Positions 26,832 through 35,875 of a stretch of 64,000 nt of DNA are shown in pieces. Position 1 is the stretch's first letter. Each line of letters starts with the position of its first letter. The translations under genes and the position numbers were made by a program. Source of the stretch: Spirochaetota bacterium (GTDB lineage Bacteria > Spirochaetota > UBA4802 > JAFGDQ01); NCBI GenBank assembly GCA_034190085.1, contig JAXHTS010000019.1:1-64000 (forward strand), given 5' to 3'. Under the pieces are notes generated by a model. That model had not been told where the DNA came from. It made no database searches and saw only the letters and a program-made list of their open reading frames with translations.

Positions 26832-28774
26832 TATTCGTTCCCTTTTGTCGCTTCCTCTGGTCTCTCTATTATTGGAGCGAGTTCTGGTGGAGAGACCTTC
26901 TTAACAGCATTATATTCATCAGGGCAAGCGGTTACGCATTCCCCGCATTTGACGCAGAGGGTTTGATCAATAGCCTTCTTTCTGCTTTTAGTCGTAAATA
27001 TTGCCTCAACCGGACAGCTTCCGACGCATGCATCACAGCCTCTTGCGCATTTGTCTAAATCTATATAGAATGCTATCAATGCTCTGCATTTTAATGCCGG
27101 GCATCGCTTCTCCTTTAGATGAGCCTCATATTCATCAAAAAAGTATTTTAGGGATGTCAATACAGGATTGGGAGCAGTTTTACCTAAGCCACAGATAGAG
27201 CCCTTCTTTATATCCATGCTAAGAGACTCTAATAATTCAATATCTCCATCCTTGCCCTCGCCCTTAGTTAGGCGTTCTAAAATATTCAGGAGATGTTTTG
27301 TGCCTATTCTGCAGAAGGTGCATTTCCCGCATGACTCATTCTGGGTAAACTCGAGAAAGTACTTGGAAATATCTACCACGCATGAATCCTCATCCATTAC
27401 AACCATGCCGCCGGATCCCATCATAGCGCCAGCTTCTGTCAGGGAATCAAAATCGATAGGTGTATCGAGGAAACCCTCTGGCAGACACCCCCCCGAGGGC
27501 CCGCCGATCTGCACAGCCTTAAAGCCCTTTTTCCCCGGGATGCCGCCGCATGTGTCGAATATAAGTGACCTGATAGTGACCCCCATAGGGATTTCAACCA
27601 GACCCGGATGTGTAACATTCCCAACAATGGAGAATATCGCTGTACCTGAACTATTATCAGTGCCAATCCTACTGTGCCATTTCCCGCCGTTCTTCAAGAT
27701 GTGTGGTATAGTGGCGAGAGTTTTAACATTGTTTATAACCGTAGGCAGGCCCCATAGCCCTCTTGTGACAGGGTAGGGTGGGCGATGATGAGGCATCCCC
27801 CTTTTCCCTTCAATTGATTGGATAAGGGCTGTCTCTTCTCCACATACAAAGGCTCCTGAGCCCTGAAAGACTGAAATATCCAGACTAAATCCTGTGCCAA
27901 GGATTTGCCTTCCCAATAGATTAATCTCCTCCGCTTGACTGATCGCTCTTTTAATCATCTCCACAGCCAGGGGATATTCTGTTCTGACATAGACAAATGC
28001 CTCTTCTGCCTCAATGGCATAGGCGCAGATTGCGATGCCTTCAAGTACCTGATGGGGATTGCTTTCCAGGATCGTTCTATCCATATATGCCCCGGGATCA
28101 CCCTCGTCAGCATTACAGATTACCACCCTTTTATCTCCCTTTGCATTTTTGGCCAATTCCCACTTTCGACCCGCAGGGAAGCCTGCACCACCCCTTCCCC
28201 TAAGGCCTGATACCTTTACCTCATCGATTATCTCCTCTGGTCTCATTGATAGGGCCTTTTCAAGGGAGGAGTAGCCTTCCCTTGATATATAATCATAGAT
28301 ATCCTCAGGATTGATGATGCCGCAATCCTGCATCACAATCCTCTTTTCCATATTAAAGCGGGGTGAATCCATAACCGATGGTATCATTTCATCTTCTTCC
28401 ATTGCGCCGAGGACATACTCAAAGAGCGGATCACCCTTCTCCAAAAAGGACTTTACCAGAAGCTTGGCTTTTCCTGGGGTAACCTCATAATAGCATATGG
28501 GTGGAAATCCAGGGTTATGAATAATAACAAGCGGCTCAGCATAGCAGTGCCCTATGCATCCCACTGGGATGATGAGGGCGTTGATCCCCCTCTCCTTTAG
28601 CGTCTCTTCAAAGGCTGTTTTTGTCTCCAATGAACCCGATGCCCTTCCGCATGTGGCGGTGCCTATATAGATGCGAGGAATGTCTTTACTCTCTATATCA
28701 TTTAAGCGCTTTACTGCTAGAGTTTTTATTGAAGCGAAATTACTCTCTGCATTTCCCTTATCAATCTGGGTCAC
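26831..28774 (-). CDS. NuoF/HydB-like NADH-binding flavoprotein subunit
   Basis: About 647 residues oxidising NADH or reducing NAD+ with FMN. Domains: a thioredoxin-like [2Fe-2S] domain (TCGRASGS, then VGCIGHC); the NuoF core with the FMN/NADH glycine loop GLRGRGGAGFPAGRKW, NADEGDPGAYMDR and CGEETALIQSIEG; a [4Fe-4S] site ESCGKCTFCRIG; and a C-terminal ferredoxin domain with CARGCDACVGSCP and CVKCGECVTACP. The added N- and C-terminal iron-sulfur domains are typical of HydB, NADP-reducing hydrogenase and NAD-dependent formate dehydrogenase subunits, not of respiratory complex I. The start is uncertain: I take a GTG with AGAAGG eight bases upstream; earlier starts at 28783 and 28831 are open. 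It overlaps the NuoE-like gene. Confidence 0.9.
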   Translation of the reverse strand: MTQIDKGNAESNFASIKTLAVKRLNDIESKDIPRIYIGTATCGRASGSLETKTAFEETLKERGINALIIPVGCIGHCYAEPLVIIHNPGFPPICYYEVTPGKAKLLVKSFLEKGDPLFEYVLGAMEEDEMIPSVMDSPRFNMEKRIVMQDCGIINPEDIYDYISREGYSSLEKALSMRPEEIIDEVKVSGLRGRGGAGFPAGRKWELAKNAKGDKRVVICNADEGDPGAYMDRTILESNPHQVLEGIAICAYAIEAEEAFVYVRTEYPLAVEMIKRAISQAEEINLLGRQILGTGFSLDISVFQGSGAFVCGEETALIQSIEGKRGMPHHRPPYPVTRGLWGLPTVINNVKTLATIPHILKNGGKWHSRIGTDNSSGTAIFSIVGNVTHPGLVEIPMGVTIRSLIFDTCGGIPGKKGFKAVQIGGPSGGCLPEGFLDTPIDFDSLTEAGAMMGSGGMVVMDEDSCVVDISKYFLEFTQNESCGKCTFCRIGTKHLLNILERLTKGEGKDGDIELLESLSMDIKKGSICGLGKTAPNPVLTSLKYFFDEYEAHLKEKRCPALKCRALIAFYIDLDKCARGCDACVGSCPVEAIFTTKSRKKAIDQTLCVKCGECVTACPDEYNAVKKVSPPELAPIIERPEEATKGNE

Positions 28775-29306
28775 TTTGCTCACCTTCTCTCTTCTTCCTT
28801 TCTCTCTCCTCCCGTTCCCTCTCAATCTCATATCCTAGGATAATCCCCTCCACCTTGCTTGGAGAGATGTTGCCCTGAACCTTCTCGTCAACTACAGCCA
28901 CTGGAGCTAGGGCGCAGCATCCCACGCAGGCTACCTTCTCAACACTGAATTCTCTATCAGGTGTGGTCTCGCCTGCCTGGATTTCAAGCTTCCTCTCGAA
29001 ATTTTCCAGTATAATATCCCCGCCCCGCACATGACAAGCTGTTCCGAGGCAGACCTTGATCTGATGTCTGCCCGGGGGATTAAAGCGAAATTGATTATAG
29101 AACGTGGCTACACCATAGACCTCACAGGTCGAAATTCCTATATGCTTTGCCACCATCTCAATGGACTTTGGCGATAGGTATGAGTATTTCTCCTGGATCA
29201 TCTGCAGAATAGCTATAAGATTGCTCCTCTGGGATTTATAGGAGGCAAGCCTAGCTGCTATATCATTAAGCATCGCCTCGTCTTCGATATTAGGCAGCTC
29301 TTTCAT
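28761..29306 (-). CDS. NuoE/HydC-like [2Fe-2S] subunit
   Basis: A 181-residue thioredoxin-like ferredoxin subunit, the small partner of NuoF. The four cluster cysteines are in CLGTACHVRGG and VACVGCCALAP; the helical front end has LIAILQMIQEKYSYLS and VYGVATFYNQFRF, as in NuoE. The last 25 residues are a highly charged Glu/Arg/Lys tail not usual for the family. First gene of the three-gene diaphorase set, overlapping the next by a few codons. No promoter was identified in the upstream gap. Confidence 0.9.
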   Translation of the reverse strand: MKELPNIEDEAMLNDIAARLASYKSQRSNLIAILQMIQEKYSYLSPKSIEMVAKHIGISTCEVYGVATFYNQFRFNPPGRHQIKVCLGTACHVRGGDIILENFERKLEIQAGETTPDREFSVEKVACVGCCALAPVAVVDEKVQGNISPSKVEGIILGYEIEREREERERKKREGEQSDPD

Positions 29307-29804
29307 AATACAATCCCCATTACATGTATTATCACTATCATTTTGCTATTAAAGGATCGTTAATTCGGATTCATTATCACCTAAACCATGCAGTCAGTAT
29401 TTGATCAGGCTGGCCTGAGTCTTAATCCGGAATCCCCATAATGGCGCTTCATTCCTCCAATATAGGGATTGGGGGATATTATTTCTCCTCACTTTGAGGG
29501 GTGGGGCTGATTGCAAATAGCATAGTATTTTTTGATGAATCGGTTGTGTTGGATAGTATTATATCATATTTATTGATCATATGTCTATCCATTATTATTA
29601 AAATTTCTGGTTTGGAATTAGTCTTTGTCAAGTAAAAAAACTGAAGCCCTTTCCTCTTATTGAGAATGTATAATTTTAAGATAATCCTAATCAAAATGAT
29701 TGAAGAAAATCAATTCCTATGTAATTGTTGATTCTAATCTTTCTTTGAACTGAGATTTCATTGCATTTATATGTAAATTCTAGAAAAATAGGATTTTGGT
29801 TGAT
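29307..29804. other. Divergent intergenic stretch without a recognised gene
   Basis: Separates the minus-strand diaphorase genes from the plus-strand glycosylation genes and so must hold promoters in both directions. A weak hairpin (CCTCCAAT with ATTGGGGG near 29454-29474) was seen. A 71-residue minus-strand frame starting at a TTG (29479-29694) has no recognisable content and is not called. Confidence 0.35.
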
Positions 29805-31274
29805 ATGATTAACTCAATTAATATTATTGTGAAGGATAATTTTGTAAAATGTTTAATAATTGTATATTTTTTATTGCATATACCTCATTTCATTTTACCA
29901 CTATCCGGCGGTCATCGCTGGCGTCAGACAACAACAGCGTCAGTATCAAGGAATTATGTAAACGAATCGTTATATTTTTTCCATCCTAGAATCGATGTAA
30001 GGGGTGATAAAACGGGTATAGCTGGGATGGAATTCCCCTTTTATAATTATTTAGTGAGCATAATATACCAACTTTTAGGCTCTACATGGGTTGGTTTTGG
30101 GAAATCGCTCTCATTTGTTTTTGCAATTCTATCATTATTATTGTTATCAAAGATTGTCGGTTATCATGAGAATAATTCTTATGTAGATAGAACTAGTCTA
30201 AATATATTTTTTGTCATAATTTCTGGTCTTTTATCCCCCTATCTCTTTCGATTCAGTTCAAGGTTTATGCCGGAGACCCTTGCCTTGTTCTTTTCACTGC
30301 TAGGTTTTTACTACTATTATCTTTATATAAATGATAAAAGTCTTAGATATTATATTGTATGCTGGTTCTGTTTAACCCTAGGAACTCTAATTCGTCCATA
30401 TTTTATCTTCTTTGGACTTCCAATACTAAGCAGGTTTCTATTTTTCAAGGGAGATCCAATCAGAATACGATTGTTGATAGGTCTTCTAGGATTCTTAATA
30501 TTAATTCCCTTCTATATATGGTATTATCAATATGTGCCATATTTGAATAATAGATACGGTATAGTATACTTTAATTTAGGTGTGTATAATTATAGGGATA
30601 ACCTATTACTATATCTTAATCCCTTTATGTGGATGGGATTGTTGAATACTATTATGAAGTATTATACTGAATATGTACTTTTTCCCTTTGCAATTATTGG
30701 AATATATAAATACTTTCGAGCTAGTTATTCATCAGTAAATAAGAAATTAGAATTTTTCTTGAAGCCGGTCTCGCAACTTCTTTTTGTTGGTATTCTTACC
30801 CTGTTACTCTTGCCATCAATCATAGGAGAGTACTACATTCTACATTATTATTACCTAGCAGCCATCTTTCCCATATTCACTATAGGTATAGGTTATAGCT
30901 TACAACTTATAAATATTCGATATCCTATAGGTTATAGAGTAATACTATCGGTTATATCTGTGATTATATTTGTAAGCTTTTTTCATACATTCAGATTGGA
31001 TAAGGATTTAATACTATTAAAAAGGATCCTTCCTGAGATAGAGCAAAATAGCAAAGAAAGCGATCTTTTTGTTGTAGATGATGCTGGAAGCTCCACCTAT
31101 CTATTTTTTATTAATAGAAAAGGATGGTCAGTTGACTTTACAAGTATAAAATCAGAAAGTCTATTACTCGAAGAGCTTATTAAATATAGGGATAAGGGCG
31201 CAAAATTCGCAGTAATTAAGGATCTGGATCCAGGCGAAAATCTATGCGGATTTAGAATGTTAAGACTGGAGTAA
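29805..31274 (+). CDS. GT39-like membrane glycosyltransferase
   Basis: About 489 residues, roughly ten or more membrane helices. The first extracytoplasmic loop reads GGHRWRQTTTASVSRNYVNES, then HPRIDVRG and EFPFYNYLVSIIYQLLG. This matches the HSWRQADTAAIARN pattern of bacterial glycosyltransferase family 39/ArnT-like proteins, which transfer a sugar from a polyprenyl-phosphate donor on the outer face of the inner membrane. I use the ATG at 29805 (AGGAT about ten bases upstream); a TTG three codons earlier is open. The next gene starts four bases after its stop. Acceptor unknown. Confidence 0.75.
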   Translation: MINSINIIVKDNFVKCLIIVYFLLHIPHFILPLSGGHRWRQTTTASVSRNYVNESLYFFHPRIDVRGDKTGIAGMEFPFYNYLVSIIYQLLGSTWVGFGKSLSFVFAILSLLLLSKIVGYHENNSYVDRTSLNIFFVIISGLLSPYLFRFSSRFMPETLALFFSLLGFYYYYLYINDKSLRYYIVCWFCLTLGTLIRPYFIFFGLPILSRFLFFKGDPIRIRLLIGLLGFLILIPFYIWYYQYVPYLNNRYGIVYFNLGVYNYRDNLLLYLNPFMWMGLLNTIMKYYTEYVLFPFAIIGIYKYFRASYSSVNKKLEFFLKPVSQLLFVGILTLLLLPSIIGEYYILHYYYLAAIFPIFTIGIGYSLQLINIRYPIGYRVILSVISVIIFVSFFHTFRLDKDLILLKRILPEIEQNSKESDLFVVDDAGSSTYLFFINRKGWSVDFTSIKSESLLLEELIKYRDKGAKFAVIKDLDPGENLCGFRMLRLE

Positions 31275-31277
31275 AAA

Positions 31278-32954
31278 GTGTTAATTAGATCGAAACTAAA
31301 AACAGTATTAGTAAAGCTGTTGGATATCATTTCTTTCACATACATCCTTATTATTATGGCAATTATTATTACCGGGGGATATAAGGGAAGCCTATTGGGG
31401 ATATATGTAAGCGCCAGGTCATTGCTTAATCCAATAATTATCTTACTCTCCTCCATTGCCTTGAGATATCTTTTATCAAGGGATGATTTATCATCGTCAA
31501 TATCAGTCAAGTTTCTAATTAATATTAGATCCTATCTACTAAATGCCTCCTTTAGGAATCTATTCATTGCTGTTACATTATTTCTCATAATTTTTAAACT
31601 ATTACAGCATTATAGTTATCACACCTATGCCTGTGACCTTTCTTTGTTTGATTATCCTATCCATTACACACTGAAGGGGCAGTTCATGTATTCCCCATGG
31701 TGGAGCTCATTGAAGAATTTTTTTGGAATTCACTTCTGGCCTATACTCACATTTATTGTTCCCTTCTACCTAATCTATGATTCTCCAATAATCCTTTTAA
31801 TCCTTCAGGGAATCTTCACATCCCTCGCCTTGATACCCATTACAGCTATTGCAAAGGAAAACGGATTTGACAGGGAGGATAGAATATATATTGGGATCTT
31901 TTATATCTTTAATCTCTTTTTATGGAGAGGTTTTGAATATAATTTTCACATTGAAATACTTTATCCACTATTTCTATTTTTTGCCTTTTATACAGCCTTT
32001 AAACAAAGATTTCTTCTCCATACTATATTTATTCTCTTAACACTCAGCATAAAAGAAGACGCATTTTTCCATTGTATTATGTTAGAAGCATTTTTTTTCG
32101 TATTTAATGGGAATAGAAGGATTGCATTACTAAATATAATGCTTTCTTTAATTTGGGGATTTTTTACATTGAAGTTTGCTCTTCCATATCTTCGGCCTGA
32201 AGAATTCGCAAATATCTTTCTGATTGATAGATATGGACACCTTGGCAGCAATTACACAGAGATCATCCTCTATGTTATTTCACATCCTCTAGAGATGTGC
32301 AGAATGATATTCAGGGTATCACTCCTTCGATTCATCCTATCATTTGGCTTTCTTCCCCTTCTGCATCTTAAACTATCAATATTTGGATTTCCATCTCTAC
32401 TAATTCATCTATTCACTAATTTTCCACCTCAATTCAATTTAAAATTTTATCATGCATTACCTGCAATTCCATTCTTTGTCATTTCATCCATATTTGTGCT
32501 GAAAAAGGTTGATATAAAATGGAGAAAGAGGCTGCTCTTGCTTCTTGTCATAATTAGTCTCTCAAGTTTTAGGACTCCTGGATGGTTAATCCCCACTCCT
32601 GCTGATATTAGGGCTCATTTTATATTTGCAAATTTTAATACAGAAGAAGTCATCTCAGCGCAGGCTAACATATTTCCACATCTTCCAAGATCTGCTAACA
32701 TATCGATTTATCCTAATAGAATCAATGATGCAAAGTATATAATGTTAAAGTTAAATCGCAGGCATGCCACTATTGAAATGACTAAAGAAGAATATTACAA
32801 AAAAATTATTGAACTAATTGATGAGGGTAACTATCGGATTGAGAGATATTTTTATCCCTATGTCATATTAAGAAGGGAGAAACGCGATTCAAGATTGGAT
32901 GACAAGATGAAACAATTGAGAGAGGACGTATTGAAGATTATTAAAAATAGATAA
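31278..32954 (+). CDS. DUF2079 membrane protein
   Basis: A 558-residue polytopic membrane protein. The centre matches DUF2079: CDLSLFDYPIHYTLKG, FFGIHFWPILTFIVPFYLIYDSPIILLILQG, FHIEILYPLFLFFAFYTAFKQRF and SIKEDAFFH. DUF2079 proteins look like distant relatives of the GT39/GT83 polyprenyl-sugar glycosyltransferases, but their reaction is not established. The GTG start follows the preceding stop by four bases and its ribosome binding site (GGAG) overlaps the end of that gene, so the pair is translationally coupled. The last 100 residues are soluble. Confidence 0.8.
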   Translation: MLIRSKLKTVLVKLLDIISFTYILIIMAIIITGGYKGSLLGIYVSARSLLNPIIILLSSIALRYLLSRDDLSSSISVKFLINIRSYLLNASFRNLFIAVTLFLIIFKLLQHYSYHTYACDLSLFDYPIHYTLKGQFMYSPWWSSLKNFFGIHFWPILTFIVPFYLIYDSPIILLILQGIFTSLALIPITAIAKENGFDREDRIYIGIFYIFNLFLWRGFEYNFHIEILYPLFLFFAFYTAFKQRFLLHTIFILLTLSIKEDAFFHCIMLEAFFFVFNGNRRIALLNIMLSLIWGFFTLKFALPYLRPEEFANIFLIDRYGHLGSNYTEIILYVISHPLEMCRMIFRVSLLRFILSFGFLPLLHLKLSIFGFPSLLIHLFTNFPPQFNLKFYHALPAIPFFVISSIFVLKKVDIKWRKRLLLLLVIISLSSFRTPGWLIPTPADIRAHFIFANFNTEEVISAQANIFPHLPRSANISIYPNRINDAKYIMLKLNRRHATIEMTKEEYYKKIIELIDEGNYRIERYFYPYVILRREKRDSRLDDKMKQLREDVLKIIKNR

Positions 32955-33200
32955 TAAACATAAGTAATGAACGATTTATTGTTGACCATTGATGCCTTTC
33001 AAAATAATATTCTCATCTCATATCAATTGTTAGTTGAATGTTGTATGATGATGTATAGAGCTTCACCGTAATAAAAAGTCTAATTCTGGTTTCTTAGCAA
33101 CACGGTCACTTATTTTTATATAAATCATCATTATTTGCTGTAAAACGATCTAGTCGGTTATCCACTTATAATAATTATTGATATTAAGAGCGTAAATAAA

Positions 33201-34637
33201 ATGATCAAGACAGCGCTTATACCAGCTGGTGGGAAAGGGATAAGGGCCTATCCCCTGACCACATTTATTCCAAAAGCAATGCTTGAGGTTGCCGGCAAGC
33301 CGCTAATCCTTCACAATATTGAAATATTACGAGATCAATTAAACATTAAGGATATTTATATAATAGTCGGACATCTGCGTAGTCAGATAACCGGATTTTT
33401 GGGTGATGGTTCCAAATATGGAGTTAATGTTAGTTACATCCATTGTGAAGATCCATCAATAGGCCTTGCTCGGGGAATTTTTCTTGCAAAGGATTATATT
33501 CACGAGCCCTTTATTACTATTCTTGCGGATGAACTCTATATTGATTCTAATCATGCTGAGATTAAGAATCTACCTAATAGAGATTTTTCAGCAATCTGTG
33601 GCGTTAACGTTACACGTAATCCTTTGAATATAAAGAGGAATTATTCTGTTTATTTGGAGGATGGTAGAATATCTAATCTTGAGGAAAAACCAGAGGTTAT
33701 AAAAAATAATCTTCTTGGTTGCGGCACATACATCTTCAACTCGAGTATATTTGAGGCTATAGATAAGGCTTCTCCATCGCCAAAGTCCGGACAAGTGGAA
33801 TTGACTGATATTATAAACTCCCTTGCAATGGCAAATTTTCATGTTTTCCCCTTCTTTCTCAAGGGAGAATATTTTAATATCAACTCCATAGAGGACTACA
33901 ACGCTGCTAATTATGAGGTAAGGTCACGAAATTTTGATAAATACAAGGTTAGTATGGTTGTTCCAGCATTCAATGAAGAGGAATCAATTGGTTATGTAAT
34001 AAATGATTTTATTGAACATGTTGATGAATTATTTGTTGTTGATAATAGCTCATCCGATAATACAGCAAGGATTGCATTAGAATTGGGCGCTCGTGTAGAA
34101 ACTGTGAATTTGAAAGGGTATGGGGATACCATTAAATACGGCCTGGATAATGCCATAGGCGATATATTGATAGTAATGGAGGCTGATTATTCATTCAGAT
34201 CAAAAGATTTGTATAAAATTCTTGAGTATTTAAAGGATGCTGATATGGTTCTGGGCACCCGCACAACCTGTGAGATGATAGAGCAGGGAGCCAATATGTC
34301 TGGGATTCAGCAATGGGCAAATATATTTGTTGCAAAGATACTCGAATTGCTCTGGTGGGGACAGCGACCCAGGTTTACTGATGTTGGATGTACATATCGT
34401 GGAGTATGGCGGGATTCCTATTATAAATTTAGGGATTATCTTACAGGCACTGGGCCAGAATTCTCACCTGAGATGATGATTGAGGCTATAAGATCGAGAA
34501 AGAGGGTAATCGAGGTTCCCATCTCCTATTTCCCCAGGATAGGAGGGGAATCCAAGCACTCTGCTAATTATTGGAATCTATCCAAAACTGCACTTAGGAT
34601 GCTTAAGTTGATTTTTAAGAAGAAATTTTTCCATTAG
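33201..34637 (+). CDS. Fusion of sugar nucleotidyltransferase and GT2 glycosyltransferase
   Basis: A 478-residue two-domain protein. Residues 1-235 are a sugar-1-phosphate nucleotidyltransferase: PAGGKGIRAYPLTTFIPKAML, the metal-site region LADELY, and EEKPEV. Residues 247-478 are a GT-A glycosyltransferase of the dolichyl-phosphate-mannose-synthase-like GT2 type: SMVVPAFNEEESIGYVI, VDNSSSDNTARIA and a catalytic loop with VMEADYSF in place of the usual DxD-type D-A-D. It could make a nucleotide sugar and pass it to a polyprenyl phosphate, providing donors for the membrane glycosyltransferases upstream. That coupling is inferred from the fusion. No strong ribosome binding site was seen. Confidence 0.85.
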   Translation: MIKTALIPAGGKGIRAYPLTTFIPKAMLEVAGKPLILHNIEILRDQLNIKDIYIIVGHLRSQITGFLGDGSKYGVNVSYIHCEDPSIGLARGIFLAKDYIHEPFITILADELYIDSNHAEIKNLPNRDFSAICGVNVTRNPLNIKRNYSVYLEDGRISNLEEKPEVIKNNLLGCGTYIFNSSIFEAIDKASPSPKSGQVELTDIINSLAMANFHVFPFFLKGEYFNINSIEDYNAANYEVRSRNFDKYKVSMVVPAFNEEESIGYVINDFIEHVDELFVVDNSSSDNTARIALELGARVETVNLKGYGDTIKYGLDNAIGDILIVMEADYSFRSKDLYKILEYLKDADMVLGTRTTCEMIEQGANMSGIQQWANIFVAKILELLWWGQRPRFTDVGCTYRGVWRDSYYKFRDYLTGTGPEFSPEMMIEAIRSRKRVIEVPISYFPRIGGESKHSANYWNLSKTALRMLKLIFKKKFFH

Positions 34638-34734
34638 GATATATTTTCACAATGTTTTGCCTTTCTGATCATTAATGCATAAAGGTTAACGGTTAATTAT
34701 GGGCTTACAATACATTTAAGAGGAGTGGCACAAG

Positions 34735-35481
34735 TTGGAGCAGACACTGTATGATGAGTTTAATAGCATTGAGAGTAGACATTGGTGGTTTTTGGCTCGT
34801 CAGAGGATTTTTATTACTCTGATTGAATCTTTTTTTCATCATCCCAAGGACTCTAAAATCTTGGATATAGGTTGCGGTACAGGAATGAACATGAAGAATC
34901 TTGCCAAATTCGGCAGTGTTATTGGGATGGATCTATCCATGGATGCAATACGCTATTGCCAACAGATTGGAAATCCCCTATGCCAGGGTGATATGTCAAA
35001 TCTGCCATTCCAATCAAATTCATTTGATATAATTACTATACTTGATGTGGTTGAGCATTTAGAAGATGATCTAGGCGCGTTAAAAGAGGTTTACCGGATC
35101 TGTAATAACAAAGGTATCCTTTTGGTAGCAGTTCCGGCTTTCCAGTTTCTATGGGGAGAGCATGACGAATTAGCCCATCATATAAGGCGTTATACCTTAG
35201 GCGAATTAAGGAAATTAGTTGAAGAGAGCGGATTTGAGATTTTGAAGATCTCATATAACAACTTTTTTTTCTTTCCCATAGGATTAGTATTTAGATATTT
35301 AAAGCGGTTTTTTCGAAGGTTAAATAATAAGAGAGAGCTAACGTCAGATTTTGCCAACACTGCACCACCAATACTGAATGAAATACTGAGAGAGATCTAT
35401 GCATTTGAGGGTAAGTTGTTAAAACACTTCAACCTTCCCTTAGGATTAAGCATACTCTGTATTTGCCGTAAAAGTATTTAA
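34735..35481 (+). CDS. Class I SAM-dependent methyltransferase
   Basis: A 248-residue methyltransferase with motif I ILDIGCGTGMNMKNL, the acidic residue after strand 2 in IGMDLS, QGDMSNLPF and DIITILDVVEHLEDD. HIRRYTLGELRKLVEESGF is typical of the type 11 family methyltransferases in surface-polysaccharide clusters. It starts at a TTG with AGGAG nine bases upstream. A hydrophobic patch near residues 176-195 may touch the membrane. Likely modifies a sugar or polyprenyl-linked intermediate made by the preceding genes. Confidence 0.85.
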   Translation: MEQTLYDEFNSIESRHWWFLARQRIFITLIESFFHHPKDSKILDIGCGTGMNMKNLAKFGSVIGMDLSMDAIRYCQQIGNPLCQGDMSNLPFQSNSFDIITILDVVEHLEDDLGALKEVYRICNNKGILLVAVPAFQFLWGEHDELAHHIRRYTLGELRKLVEESGFEILKISYNNFFFFPIGLVFRYLKRFFRRLNNKRELTSDFANTAPPILNEILREIYAFEGKLLKHFNLPLGLSILCICRKSI

Positions 35482-35745
35482 TATCTGTATAACTATTCAT
35501 ATACTTGAAATTCTAATAAAAGAATTAATGAGTCGATAAGGTAAATTGTGGTAAATTATAATTAAATTGGATAGGATTAATTTTAATAAAGTATCATAAT
35601 TAAAAAAAATCTTGACTACTCTTTCATAATAAACGATTCATGACATAATTACTCGGAAATATTCTTTTGAATACATTTTGTAAATATTGAACGATGCTTC
35701 AAACAGATTACAAGATGATGAAAATTTGTTATGTTATTTTTCAAT

Positions 35746-35827
35746 GAGCATATTTCAGTAGGGTAGGGGGATAAAGTAAATACCTTTAATTCAATATTTT
35801 CAGTGTTTTATATACCTACTGTAATAG
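35746..35827 (+). promoter_or_regulatory. Bipartite leader element (CAGTAGG/CCTACTG), copy 2
   Basis: GAGCATATTTCAGTAGG (35746-35762) differs from copy 1 at one base of seventeen; 52 bases later CCTACTGTAATAG (35815-35827) differs at one base of thirteen. The CAGTAGG and CCTACTG arms are complementary in both copies, while the bases between differ. It lies 48 bases before the outer-membrane barrel gene. The rest of 35482-35875 holds no gene. Confidence 0.4.
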
Positions 35828-35875
35828 CCACCTATAAATCAACAATTGGAATAATCCGCTATTAGGAAAATAAAT

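Noticed and set aside
29479-29694. 71-residue minus-strand frame from a TTG
   Set aside because: No motif, no ribosome site, and biased composition expected from AT-rich intergenic DNA.
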